7,791 nucleotides of DNA, from the NCBI GenBank assembly GCA_030146725.1, contig JASLBJ010000175.1:1-7791 (forward strand). The letters run 5' to 3'. Origin of the DNA: Sphingomicrobium sp. GTDB taxonomy: Bacteria > Pseudomonadota > Alphaproteobacteria > Sphingomonadales > Sphingomonadaceae. Position 1 is the first letter of the stretch, and every line of letters starts with the position of its first letter. Position numbers and translations under genes: made by a program. The notes below the pieces were generated by a model. It was not told where the DNA came from and searched no databases. It saw nothing but the letters and a program-made list of their open reading frames with translations. Positions 1 to 6,216 of this stretch are shown one piece after another.

Positions 1-248
1 CGGGTTGCGCTGTCGATCAGCGCGTCGAGGTCGGGCAGCCGGCGCAGCGCCTCGCCGGCGATGGCGACGGCGAGGCCCAAGTCGTTGGGGGCGAGCCCGC
101 GCTCGGATTGGGCGGCGGCCTCGAGCGTGCGGCCGCGGCGAAGGACCGCGTCGAGCATCCGCAGCGCCGATTGGCGGGCGCCGAGGCCCTCGATGGTTGG
201 GCGCCCAGTGCTTGGACCGTCAGTGCCTGGCCGGTCGGTGCTTGGCAT
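1..248 (-). CDS. rsmB: RsmB-like 16S rRNA (cytosine-5) methyltransferase, N-terminal fragment
   Basis: This gene runs off the left edge; only its first 82 codons are present. After a low-complexity N-terminus (Pro/Ser/Thr/Gly, residues 2-21) the protein reads ARQSALRMLDAVLRRGRTLE (24-43), then LAPNDLGLAVAIAGEALRRL (52-71) and PDLDALID. That pattern matches the helical NusB-like RNA-binding domain at the start of alphaproteobacterial RsmB/NOP-family enzymes, which methylate a cytosine of 16S rRNA with S-adenosylmethionine. The catalytic Rossmann domain and its cysteines would lie outside the window, so function rests on the N-terminal domain and context. ATG at 248 is chosen because no other ATG, GTG or TTG occurs in frame before residue 31, inside the conserved helix, and none was found just upstream. 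The ribosome binding site is weak. It is divergent from the SDHAF4 gene, 28 bp away. A stand-alone NusB-like protein is less likely. Confidence 0.75.
   Translation of the reverse strand, partial: MPSTDRPGTDGPSTGRPTIEGLGARQSALRMLDAVLRRGRTLEAAAQSERGLAPNDLGLAVAIAGEALRRLPDLDALIDSAT
201..245 (-). repeat. 15-bp tandem repeat (three copies) at the 5' end of rsmB
   Basis: Three consecutive 15-nt units encode the pentapeptides PSTDR, PGTDG and PSTGR (codons 2-16). A degenerate fourth unit at 186-200 encodes PTIEG. On the plus strand the first two aligned units (206-220 and 221-235) agree at 12 of 15 bases, and the second and third (236-250) at 10 of 15. The period is a multiple of three, so copy-number change would keep the rsmB frame. 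The repeat precedes the conserved RsmB domain and is probably a disordered tail. Confidence 0.7.
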
Positions 249-276
249 ATTACTCGCGATTTCCCATGTTTGCGGA

Positions 277-444
277 ATGAAACGCCCCAGGCATCTCGAT
301 CCCCCATCCTATCTCAGCAAGTCGCCGCCGGTGCCCGAGCCGGGGCCGCCGGTCGAGCAGACGCCGCCGGCCGGCGAGGCCGAGCGGATCGAGCCGACCC
401 GCTATGGCGACTGGGAGAAGAAGGGCATCGCGATCGATTTCTAG
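277..444 (+). CDS. SDHAF4/DUF1674 family succinate dehydrogenase assembly factor
   Basis: This is a 55-residue protein. Its C-terminus, RYGDWEKKGIAIDF (42-55), is the hallmark of the DUF1674/SDHAF4 family. The preceding 40 residues are proline- and glutamate-rich and probably disordered. Family members (Sdh8 in yeast, SDHAF4 in humans) bind the flavinylated SdhA subunit of succinate dehydrogenase and assist its joining with SdhB, protecting against stray oxidation. In bacteria the protein would act in the cytoplasm at the inner membrane. The frame is open further upstream, but that part is antisense to rsmB and reads as arginine-rich noise, so ATG at 277 is the likely start. No strong ribosome binding site is visible. 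The stop lies 9 bp before the convergent gpsA stop, leaving almost no room for a terminator. The family call is secure; the bacterial role is inferred from eukaryotic homologues. Confidence 0.9.
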   Translation: MKRPRHLDPPSYLSKSPPVPEPGPPVEQTPPAGEAERIEPTRYGDWEKKGIAIDF

Positions 445-453
445 GCGCACGGG

Positions 454-1458
454 CTAGCGGACTTCCGGCCGCGGCGGTCGGGCGAGCAGTTGTTCGAGTA
501 CCTCGTCGACGGTGATCCGGCCGGCGATGAGCGCGTCCACCGCGGCGACGATCGGCATGTCGATGCCGCGCGTCCGGGCGAGGCGGGCGAGGACCGGCGC
601 GGTGAAGGCACCTTCCGCGACGGTCCGGCGGTCGGCCATCAGCTCAGGCGCAGCGCGGCCCTGGCCGAGGCCGAGCCCAAGGCTGAAGTTGCGCGACGCG
701 GTCGACGAGCAGGTCAGGACGAGGTCGCCAAGGCCCGAGAGCCCGCCAAGCGTCTCGCGCCGCGCGCCGCAGGCGGTCCCGAAGCGGGTCATCTCGGCAA
801 AGCCGCGCGCAATCAGCGCCGCGCGGGCATTCTGGCCGAGGCCGCGGCCTTCGACCACGCCGCAGGCGATTGCGAGGACGTTCTTGACCGCGCCGCCGAT
901 CTCCGCGCCGGCGACGTCGTCGGACAGATAGATGCGGAAGGCAGGCTGCGCGAGGCGGTTGCGGAGCTGCTCGCCAAGCTGCTGGTCGGCGGCGGCGAGC
1001 GTCACGGCGGTGGGCAGGCCGGCGGCGACTTCATGGGCGAATGTCGGGCCCGAGAGGACCGCGATCGGCGAGTCCGGGCAGGCCGCGGCGGCGACCTCGT
1101 GGAGCAGTTGCCCGCTGCGTTCCTCGATCCCCTTGGCGCACAGGATCAGCGGGCGTCCCGGGCGCGGTGCGGCTGCCAGGACGGATCGCATGTGCTGGGC
1201 GGGGGTGACGATCAGCCAGGCGTCGCAATCGCCGAGTTCGGACAGGTCGGACGTGGCGCGGATCGTCGGGGCGAGCGGCTGGCCGGGAAGGAACAGGCTG
1301 TTCTGATGGTCGCCGTTGATGCCTTGCACGACTTCGGGTTCGCGCGCCCACAGCGACACGTCCTGTCCGCCCGCCGCGGCGACCTGCGCCAGCGCCGTGC
1401 CCCACGCGCCGCCGCCGACGATGCCGAGGCGTTCGACCGATGGCGTGGCGATGCTCAT
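454..1458 (-). CDS. gpsA: NAD(P)-dependent glycerol-3-phosphate dehydrogenase
   Basis: This 334-residue cytoplasmic enzyme reduces dihydroxyacetone phosphate to sn-glycerol 3-phosphate, the backbone for phospholipid synthesis. The N-terminal Rossmann fold carries the dinucleotide loop GGGAWGTALA (15-24). CAKGIE (107-112) follows, with the conserved lysine K109, then LSGPTFAHEVA (135-145). The substrate domain has GAVKNVLAIACG (189-200), whose K192 and N193 match the catalytic Lys-Asn pair of the family. GLSGLGDLVLTC (239-250) and SRN (256-258) follow, the arginine corresponding to the phosphate-binding arginine of homologues. The length is normal. The start ATG overlaps the tsaD stop as ATGA, so the two are very probably cotranscribed and translationally coupled. 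The gene ends 9 bp from the convergent SDHAF4 stop. No missing key residue was seen. Confidence 0.97.
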   Translation of the reverse strand: MSIATPSVERLGIVGGGAWGTALAQVAAAGGQDVSLWAREPEVVQGINGDHQNSLFLPGQPLAPTIRATSDLSELGDCDAWLIVTPAQHMRSVLAAAPRPGRPLILCAKGIEERSGQLLHEVAAAACPDSPIAVLSGPTFAHEVAAGLPTAVTLAAADQQLGEQLRNRLAQPAFRIYLSDDVAGAEIGGAVKNVLAIACGVVEGRGLGQNARAALIARGFAEMTRFGTACGARRETLGGLSGLGDLVLTCSSTASRNFSLGLGLGQGRAAPELMADRRTVAEGAFTAPVLARLARTRGIDMPIVAAVDALIAGRITVDEVLEQLLARPPRPEVR

Positions 1459-2504
1459 GCCTTGACCCCTGCGCCGCGAACCTTTTCGGCAGCATCGTCG
1501 AGCGGCCAGCGGGCGCGGGCGGGGGCGTCGAGCGGGTCGGTGAGGCCAAGCGCGAGGCGCTCGGCGCCGGCCCAGGCGATCATCGCCGCATTATCGGTGC
1601 ACAGCCAGGCCGGGGGCACGCTGAAGCGGCGGCCGCTGCGCGTTGCGAGGCCAGCCAGTGAGGTGCGGATCGCGCGGTTGGCGGCGACTCCGCCGGCGAC
1701 GACGAGGGTCGGGGCGGCGCTGCGGTCGAGTGCGCGGGCGGTGCGGTCGACGAGGCAGTCGATGACCGCCTGCTGGAAGCCTGCCGCAATGTCTTCGGGC
1801 CGATGCGTTCCGGCGACCGCCGCGCGCTGGACTGCACTCTTCAGGCCGGCGAAGGAGAAATGCGGCTCGGGCGAGCCGAGCAACGGACGCGGCAGTGGTA
1901 CCGCGTTTGGATCGCCAGTCGCCGCGAGCGCTTCGAGCGCGGGGCCGCCCGGATAGGGCAGGCCGAGCAGCTTGGCCGCCTTGTCGAACGCCTCGCCCGC
2001 CGCATCGTCGATGGTCGTTGCGAGGCGGCGATAGGCTCCGACCCCGGTGACCTCGAGCAGCTGGCAGTGGCCGCCCGACACCAGCAGCAGCAGGTACGGA
2101 AAGTCGAGGTCGGGATCGACCAGCCGCGGCGAGAGTGCGTGGCCTTCGAGATGGTTGAGCGCGATCAGCGGCTTGCCCGCTGCCAGCGCGAGCCCCTTGC
2201 CCGCGCACAGTGCCACCATGACCCCGCCGATCAGCCCCGGGCCGGCGGTTGCGGCGACCGCGTCGAGGTCGGCGACGGTGACTTTTGCCTCGTCGAGCAC
2301 CCGGCGAATCAACGTGGGGAGGATTTCGACATGGGCGCGGGCGGCGATCTCGGGGACGACTCCGCCGAACGGCCGGTGGGCGTCGTTCTGCGACACCACC
2401 GCCTGGGCGAGGACCCGGCGGTCGCTGGTGACCAGGGCGGCGGCGCTGTCGTCGCACGAGGATTCGAGGCCGAGGATCAAGGTTTGGCGGGAGGTATGGG
2501 CCAT
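1455..2504 (-). CDS. tsaD: tRNA N6-adenosine threonylcarbamoyltransferase TsaD
   Basis: This 349-residue protein is the Kae1/TsaD ATPase-fold enzyme. With TsaB and TsaE it transfers threonylcarbamoyl from threonylcarbamoyl-AMP to A37 of ANN-decoding tRNAs. Visible motifs are LGLESSCDDSAAAL (11-24), GGVVPEIAARAH (47-58), NHLEGH (117-122) with metal-binding H118 and H122, LVSGGHCQL (141-149), GEAFDKAAKLLGLPYPGGP (170-188), FSFAGLKSAV (216-225), VVAGGVAANR (268-277) and CTDNAAMIAW (302-311) with metal ligand D304. The chosen ATG at 2504 places MAHTSRQ just before the conserved core. An in-frame ATG at 2537 would add 11 residues (MWGIQAKALKI) unlike the family N-terminus. Upstream on the minus strand an AAAGG lies 11 nt before the chosen start, a weak ribosome binding site. 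It leads the tsaD-gpsA unit and diverges from hemC. Confidence 0.97.
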   Translation of the reverse strand: MAHTSRQTLILGLESSCDDSAAALVTSDRRVLAQAVVSQNDAHRPFGGVVPEIAARAHVEILPTLIRRVLDEAKVTVADLDAVAATAGPGLIGGVMVALCAGKGLALAAGKPLIALNHLEGHALSPRLVDPDLDFPYLLLLVSGGHCQLLEVTGVGAYRRLATTIDDAAGEAFDKAAKLLGLPYPGGPALEALAATGDPNAVPLPRPLLGSPEPHFSFAGLKSAVQRAAVAGTHRPEDIAAGFQQAVIDCLVDRTARALDRSAAPTLVVAGGVAANRAIRTSLAGLATRSGRRFSVPPAWLCTDNAAMIAWAGAERLALGLTDPLDAPARARWPLDDAAEKVRGAGVKA

Positions 2505-2554
2505 GATTTTCAAGGCCTTTGCCTGAATGCCCCACAATGCACTAGAGGTAGGCG
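2505..2554. promoter_or_regulatory. Divergent intergenic region between tsaD and hemC
   Basis: This 50-bp gap separates two divergent units, so at least one promoter for each should lie in or overlap it. That is inferred from layout; I could not identify a convincing -35/-10 pair on either strand. A GAGG ribosome binding site for hemC is visible at 2545-2548, six bases before its ATG. The small palindrome AAGGCCTT at 2512-2519 lies in the tsaD leader. Confidence 0.45.
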
Positions 2555-3475
2555 ATGCACGCAGGCCTCAAGCTCGGTACTCGCGGGTCGCCGCTGGCGC
2601 TCGCCCAGGCGCGCAAGGTCGCGGCGGCGCTCGAGACGGCGCAGCGCTGGCCCGCCGACATGGTCGATATCGTCGCGATTCGGACGACCGGCGACCGGAT
2701 CCAGGATCGTCCGCTGGCCGAGGTCGGCGGCAAAGGGCTGTGGACCAAGGAGCTCGACCAGGCGCTGCTTCGTGGCGACGTCGATTTCAACGTCCATTCG
2801 ATGAAGGATGTCGAAAGCGAACGGCCGCCCGGCATCCACCTGGCCGCGCTGCGCCCGCGCGGCGATGTTCGCGACCGGCTGATCGGCGCGGAGTCGATCG
2901 AGGCGATTCCGCGGGGTGCCCGGTTCGGCACCAGTTCGCCGCGGCGCGCGGCACAGATGCTCGCGATGCGCCCCGATCTTGAGATCGTGACCCTGCGCGG
3001 CAACATCCAGACCCGGCTGGCGAAGGTCGAGGCGGGCGAGGTCGACGTGACCCTGCTTGCAAGCGTCGGGCTGAAGCGGCTCGGGATCGTCGATGTCGGC
3101 GTTCCGATCCCGATCGAGGTGCTGCTTCCGGCGCCCGGCCAGGGTGCGCTCGGGCTCGAATGCCGCACCGACGACAATATCACCCAGAGCATGCTGACCA
3201 CGATCAACAGTCCGGTCACTTATTCGGCGATCATGGCCGAACGGGCGTTCACGCGAGCGCTTGGCGGCGACTGCCATTCGCCGGTGGCAGCACTGGCGCT
3301 GCTCGAGGACGGCGAGCTGCGGATGCGCGCGCAACTGTACTCCGAGGACGGGTCCGAGATGGTCGAGGACAAGGCCGTGTTCGACTGCGGCGACGAGGCG
3401 ACGCCGCGGGCGCTTGCCCTGCGCATGCTCAGCCAAGCGCCCGACGCGATCCGGAGGCTGTTCAGCCCGGCATGA
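2555..3475 (+). CDS. hemC: Hydroxymethylbilane synthase (porphobilinogen deaminase)
   Basis: This 306-residue cytoplasmic enzyme polymerises four porphobilinogen units into hydroxymethylbilane in tetrapyrrole biosynthesis. The N-terminus LGTRGSPLALAQA (7-19) is the family start signature. VGGKGLWTKELDQALL (57-72) and HSMKDV (81-86) follow, with D85 matching the catalytic aspartate (D84 in E. coli). GTSSPRRAAQM (125-135), LRGNIQTRL (147-155) and APGQGALGLECR (193-204) line the active-site clefts. C240 in ALGGDCHSPVA is the expected attachment site of the dipyrromethane cofactor. The length equals that of well-known homologues. The start is supported by GAGG six bases upstream. It is the first gene of a three-gene run, and its stop overlaps the hemD start (ATGA at 3472-3475). 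All key residues are present. Confidence 0.98.
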   Translation: MHAGLKLGTRGSPLALAQARKVAAALETAQRWPADMVDIVAIRTTGDRIQDRPLAEVGGKGLWTKELDQALLRGDVDFNVHSMKDVESERPPGIHLAALRPRGDVRDRLIGAESIEAIPRGARFGTSSPRRAAQMLAMRPDLEIVTLRGNIQTRLAKVEAGEVDVTLLASVGLKRLGIVDVGVPIPIEVLLPAPGQGALGLECRTDDNITQSMLTTINSPVTYSAIMAERAFTRALGGDCHSPVAALALLEDGELRMRAQLYSEDGSEMVEDKAVFDCGDEATPRALALRMLSQAPDAIRRLFSPA

Positions 3476-4149
3476 AGCGGCTGTTCGTCCTGCGCCCCGA
3501 GCCTGGCGCGAGCGAAACGGCTGCGCGTGCTCGCGAGATCGGGCTCGACGTCGTGGTCGCGCCCTTGTTCCGCGTTGAGCCGCTCGCGTGGGAAGCGCCC
3601 GATGCTGCCAGTTTGGACGCCTTGCTGCTGACCAGCGCCAATGCGGTGCGCCAAGCCGGCGACGGGCTGCTCGCGCTGCGCGGGCTGCCGGTCCATGCGG
3701 TCGGGGAAGCGACGGCCACGGCGGCGCGCGAGGCCGGGTTCGGGATTGCGTCGAGCGGCACTTCGGGGGTCGAGCGGCTGCTCGGCTCGCTCGAGGCCGG
3801 GTTGAAGCTGCTCCACCTGTGCGGCGAGGATCGGCAGGTTAGTAGCCCGCGGCAGGCGATTACCGAGGTGGCGGTGTATCGCTCGGCCGAGCTTGCGGCT
3901 CCCGGGACGTTGAGCGAACTTGGCGGAGCAGTCGCGGCGGTGCACTCGCCGCGCGCCGGAAAGCGCTTGCGCGTGCTTGTCGACGAGGCTGGAGTCGCGC
4001 CGTCGGGCATTCGGGTCGCGGCGATCAGCGCGGGGGCGGCCGATGCTGCCGGCAGCGGCTGGGAGCGCTGCGAAGCCGCTGCCGAGCCGACCGACGCGGC
4101 GCTGCTCGACGTGGCAGCGCGGCTGTGCGGGCAGCCGGTGCGGGCATGA
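3472..4149 (+). CDS. hemD: Uroporphyrinogen-III synthase
   Basis: This 225-residue protein closes and isomerises hydroxymethylbilane to uroporphyrinogen III, the product needed for haem, sirohaem and cobalamin. The family diverges strongly, but several pieces are visible: LRPEPGASET (6-15) at the N-terminus, LLLTSANAVR (51-60), VHAVGEATA, LLHLCGEDRQ, the EVAVYRSAEL segment with the commonly conserved tyrosine, AAVHSPRAGKR, and AAISAGAADAAG near the C-terminus. Together they outline the two alternating alpha/beta domains. Its position directly after hemC strongly supports the call. ATG at 3472 overlaps the hemC stop, and the stop overlaps the next gene's ATG, again as ATGA, which suggests translational coupling along the operon. 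It is slightly shorter than the E. coli enzyme (246), which is usual for the alphaproteobacterial form. Confidence 0.93.
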   Translation: MKRLFVLRPEPGASETAARAREIGLDVVVAPLFRVEPLAWEAPDAASLDALLLTSANAVRQAGDGLLALRGLPVHAVGEATATAAREAGFGIASSGTSGVERLLGSLEAGLKLLHLCGEDRQVSSPRQAITEVAVYRSAELAAPGTLSELGGAVAAVHSPRAGKRLRVLVDEAGVAPSGIRVAAISAGAADAAGSGWERCEAAAEPTDAALLDVAARLCGQPVRA

Positions 4150-4931
4150 CCGGCCCCGCCACCCGCCACAGCCTGAGCTGGAGCGCGCGGCTGCTGATCG
4201 CGCTCACCCTGCTGCTGGTGGGAGCGGCGGCGGCGACCTGGGCGCTGGCCCGCTTCGACCGCGCCGCACAGCTGCTTGGCGTCGCCCCGCCGCCGCCGCC
4301 GCGCGTGCTGCCGGTTCGCCACGCCGTGCCGATGCCGGCGCCCGCTGCCCTGGCTGCGCCCGAGAACCGGGTCGCCGACCTCGAGGCGCGGCTTGCCCGG
4401 GTGGAGAATGCGACCCGCCGCGCCGAGGGATCCGCCGGCCGCGCCGACGCGCTGGTGGTGGCCTTCGCCGCCCGCCGGGCGATCGATCGCGGGGTCGCGC
4501 TCGGCTATCTCGAGCCGCTGCTGGTCGACCGGTTCGGACAACAGCATCCACGCGCCGTTGCGACCATCGTCACCGCTGCGCGCGCGCCGGTGGTGGTCGA
4601 GCAGCTTGCCGACGAGCTCGAGCAGCTTGGCCCCGAGCTTCGCGGCGGCGGACCGCAGGAGAATTGGTGGTCGCAGGTCAAGCGCGAGCTCGGCACGGTG
4701 ATCGAGATCCGCCGCGCCGACCGGCCCTCGAAGGACCCCGATGCCCGCTTCGAGCAGGCGCTGCAGCGGGTTCGGGCGGGCCAGGTCGATGCGGCGCTGG
4801 CGGATACGATGCGGCTTCCGGGAGCGTCGCGCGCCGGTCCGTGGGTAGTCCGGGCACGGCGTTATATCGCGGCGCACCGTGCGCTCGACGAGATCGAGTC
4901 TTCGGCGCTGCTCGTTGGAGCGGTTCGCTGA
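4146..4931 (+). CDS. Mitofilin/HemX-like single-pass inner-membrane protein
   Basis: This is a 261-residue protein. A short polar N-terminus (1-13) is followed by one hydrophobic segment, about 15-36, then a proline-rich stretch (48-66). A heptad-like region (73-100, NRVADLEARLARVENATRRA) probably forms a coiled coil. A mostly helical C-terminal domain follows, including RRAIDRGVALGYLEPLL (110-126). The architecture and the place after hemD match the alphaproteobacterial mitofilin-family proteins (COG4223 type), which are distant relatives of mitochondrial Mic60 and of proteobacterial HemX. A role in inner-membrane organisation is proposed for the family; the exact function here is unknown. 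Most of it should face the periplasm. ATG at 4146 is preferred because it overlaps the hemD stop (ATGA); an in-frame GTG at 4125 is possible. It contains no recognisable catalytic motif. The family assignment rests on architecture and synteny. Confidence 0.75.
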   Translation: MTGPATRHSLSWSARLLIALTLLLVGAAAATWALARFDRAAQLLGVAPPPPPRVLPVRHAVPMPAPAALAAPENRVADLEARLARVENATRRAEGSAGRADALVVAFAARRAIDRGVALGYLEPLLVDRFGQQHPRAVATIVTAARAPVVVEQLADELEQLGPELRGGGPQENWWSQVKRELGTVIEIRRADRPSKDPDARFEQALQRVRAGQVDAALADTMRLPGASRAGPWVVRARRYIAAHRALDEIESSALLVGAVR

Positions 4932-5121
4932 CGCTCGGCCTTTCGGTTGGAGCGGTTTGCGAGCGCTCCCGAGCTGCTCGGCCACGAGTTCCGCGAAAAG
5001 GGCTTGGCAAGGCGCGGCGCGGATGCGAGTCTTGGGGTGGGCGCTTGGCCGGCGGGGATCGGCCCGGCTGCGGCTAAGCCATTGGCAGATGAAGCAGGTT
5101 TTCGTGGGAGGGATTGTAGTG
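4932..5121 (+). promoter_or_regulatory. Intergenic region before the serine hydrolase gene, with hairpin
   Basis: This 190-bp gap ends the hem operon and leads to the beta-lactamase homologue. It contains an inverted repeat at 5043-5051 / 5071-5079: nine pairs with one G.U if read on the plus strand, and an inner GGG/CCC at 5055-5057 / 5063-5065. A smaller one, CCGAG-CTG-CTCGG, lies at 4969-4981. Neither is followed by a T-run, so they are not classic intrinsic terminators. I could not identify a promoter motif. Confidence 0.4.
5107..5112 (+). promoter_or_regulatory. Ribosome binding site of the serine hydrolase (GGAGGG)
   Basis: GGAGGG ends nine bases before the ATG at 5122. It decides the start: an in-frame ATG at 5089 lies upstream and lacks a comparable site. 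The 5122 start also gives a clean signal peptide. Confidence 0.7.
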
Positions 5122-6216
5122 ATGGCGTCGAATTGGAGCCGCGGCGCGGTTGCGCTTGCGCTTCTGGGAGCTGCGCAGATGCTTTTCGGAGCCGCGCAGG
5201 CGCGCGCGGCGGCGGTCCAGGAAGCGGACCCGGGCAGACCGGTGCACCGCGCTGCACAGACCGAAGCGCCGATCTATCTACGCGACCGGATCGACGTTCT
5301 GGGCAAGCAGTTCCCGGGCAAGGTGGGGATTGCGGTGCGCTCGGTCGACGACGGCTGGAGCACCGGCTGGAAGGCCGAGGAGCTTTACCCGCAGCAGAGC
5401 GTCAGCAAATTGTGGGTCGCAATCACCGCCCTCGACGCGGTCGACAAGGGGCAGGTCAGTCTGGACGACCGGGTGACGCTCGGCCGCGGCGACCTCACCT
5501 TGTTCCACCAGCCGATCGCGGCAAAGGTGCTTGGCGGCGGGCACACGATGAGCCTGTCCGAGCTGATGTTCACGGCAATCACCAGCAGCGACAATACCGC
5601 CAACGACAAGTTGATGCGCTCGGTCGGGGGTCCCGACGCGGTCCGCGCGATGATCCGCGAAAAGCAGCTTGGGGCGATCCGCTTCTACAATGGCGAGCGC
5701 TCGCTGCAGAGCCGCATCGCCGGCCTGACGTGGACTCAGAGCTATTCGATCGGCCGGGCGTTCTACGACGCCCGCAACGCGCTGCCGATGTCGGTGCGCA
5801 AGGCGGCGTTCGACCGCTATGTGGCCGACCCTTACGACGGCGCGTCCGCGGCGGCCATCGCCAGTGCCCTCGTTCGGCTCAAGCGCGGCGAACTGCTGTC
5901 GCCCGAGTCGACGCGGCGGCTGCTCAGGGTCATGGGCCAGACGAAGAGCGGGCCGAACCGGCTGAAGGGCGGGATCAAGGCCGGCTGGACGATCAGCCAC
6001 AAGACCGGCACGGGGCAGCAGCTTGGCGCCGTCCAGGCGGGCTATAACGACATCGGCATCGTCACCGCGCCCGATGGCCGCAGCTATTCGGCCGTGGTGA
6101 TGATCAAGTCGACCTCGACCCCGCTGCCGGTGCGGATGACGCTGATGAACAATGTCGTGCGGGCGATCATCGCCCAGCACGAGATGCGGCATGCCGCCAA
6201 CTTCAGCCTCCGCTGA
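5122..6216 (+). CDS. Class A beta-lactamase-type serine hydrolase, exported
   Basis: This 364-residue protein starts with a signal peptide (hydrophobic core about 9-23, AxA cleavage near 29-31), so it should be periplasmic. It shows the full class A layout: SVSK (93-96) as the nucleophile motif SxxK, SDN (156-158), an ExxL element ERSLQ (192-196) at the omega-loop position, and KTG (294-296). The distances S93-S156 (63) and S93-E192 (99) fit class A, where they are about 60 and 96. Two departures stand out. Glutamine replaces the usual asparagine of ExxLN, and the stretch from E192 to KTG is about 102 residues instead of about 68, implying an insert near 197-237. Most probably it hydrolyses beta-lactams through an acyl-enzyme, but a related peptidase or esterase activity cannot be excluded. 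There is no AmpR-type regulator nearby. Its 3' end overlaps the oxygenase gene by 26 bp. Confidence 0.87.
   Translation: MASNWSRGAVALALLGAAQMLFGAAQARAAAVQEADPGRPVHRAAQTEAPIYLRDRIDVLGKQFPGKVGIAVRSVDDGWSTGWKAEELYPQQSVSKLWVAITALDAVDKGQVSLDDRVTLGRGDLTLFHQPIAAKVLGGGHTMSLSELMFTAITSSDNTANDKLMRSVGGPDAVRAMIREKQLGAIRFYNGERSLQSRIAGLTWTQSYSIGRAFYDARNALPMSVRKAAFDRYVADPYDGASAAAIASALVRLKRGELLSPESTRRLLRVMGQTKSGPNRLKGGIKAGWTISHKTGTGQQLGAVQAGYNDIGIVTAPDGRSYSAVVMIKSTSTPLPVRMTLMNNVVRAIIAQHEMRHAANFSLR

Noticed and set aside
490..1956. Long open frame on the plus strand opposite gpsA and tsaD
   Set aside because: It is arginine/alanine-rich, matches nothing recognisable, and lies antisense to two genes with complete family motifs. 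High GC removes stop codons from the shadow frames.
2505..2537. Upstream ATG (2537) as start of tsaD
   Set aside because: The 11 extra residues do not resemble TsaD N-termini and would use up most of the divergent promoter gap with hemC.
5089..5121. Upstream ATG (5089) as start of the serine hydrolase
   Set aside because: It lacks a ribosome binding site and would put a second hydrophobic stretch before the signal peptide. GGAGGG at 5107-5112 supports 5122.
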